NCBI GenBank assembly: GCA_946479535.1
Contig: CAMLGP010000139.1
Location: 1 to 7,143 of the forward strand
Source: an uncultured Bacteroidota bacterium
GTDB lineage: Bacteria; Bacteroidota; Bacteroidia; Chitinophagales; Chitinophagaceae
Length of the DNA: 7,143 bases
Reading direction: 5' to 3'
A model generated the notes under the pieces. The model worked only from the letters and a program-made list of their open reading frames with translations, ran no database searches and had not been told where the DNA came from. This document shows positions 7,098 to 7,143 of this stretch, piece after piece. The first letter of the stretch is position 1; the number at the start of each line of letters is the position of its first letter. The position numbers were made by a program, and so were the translations under genes.

Positions 7098-7143
7098 TTA
7101 GACTCCCGGCTTAAAATACAGGGTGTCTGTTTCGTATAGGTTA
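7098..7143 (-). CDS. C-terminal end of an unidentified upstream gene
   Basis: The last 14 codons of a frame entering from the right edge read NLYETDTLYFKPGV and end at TAA (7100-7098). The gap to the expected imelysin start is 30 bases, which fits membership of the same operon. The family cannot be recognised from so short a piece. In comparable Bacteroidota clusters an exported protein often precedes imelysin, but nothing here proves this. The other two frames on this strand also reach the edge, so the choice rests on composition and spacing only. Confidence 0.35.
   Translation of the reverse strand, partial: NLYETDTLYFKPGV

Overview
The window looks like a chromosomal segment of a Bacteroidota bacterium, most like the Chitinophaga/Chitinophagaceae group. 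The support is: a TonB-dependent receptor with an N-terminal CarboxypepD_reg-like domain, an imelysin + HTTM + receptor gene order, A-rich leaders instead of clear Shine-Dalgarno sequences, a TTG/TAnnTTTG-type promoter, and moderate-to-low GC with AT-rich intergenic DNA. The genus is an inference. No RNA genes, CRISPR arrays, insertion sequences or phage genes were seen.

Left part (1-903, + strand): the 3' part of a peroxiredoxin gene, cut by the window edge, overlaps by 4 bases (ATGA) a gene for a cytoplasmic DsbA-like thioredoxin-fold protein with a CPFC active site. The two look like a thiol-redox pair. A 103-base convergent gap (904-1006) follows, with no convincing terminator.

Middle (1007-2174, - strand): a two-gene unit, a four-helix DoxX-like membrane protein followed 10 bases later by a YdeI/OmpD-associated (DUF1801 + OmdA) protein. 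Its promoter (TTG-N20-TATATTTG) lies almost wholly inside a perfect 17-bp inverted repeat, so a dimeric or tetrameric repressor very probably controls it. The repressor gene is not in the window. A rho-independent terminator at 2134-2174 separates this unit from the operon upstream of it.

Right part (2205-7143, - strand): an operon read as [end of an unknown gene] - imelysin-family lipoprotein - HTTM (vitamin K-dependent carboxylase-like) membrane protein - TonB-dependent outer-membrane receptor. Spacing is very tight: the imelysin and HTTM frames overlap by 14 bases, and 2 bases separate HTTM from the receptor. This resembles Bacteroidota metal/iron acquisition clusters. The imelysin gene is damaged in the sequence given. 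It has an in-frame amber TAG where the family has Trp (codon 95), ATC where the ATG start is expected, and a GxHxxE motif reduced to GFSAIN. It is either a young pseudogene inside an otherwise intact operon, a recoded gene, or affected by sequence errors. The amber codon and the promoter-embedding palindrome are the two observations most worth following up.
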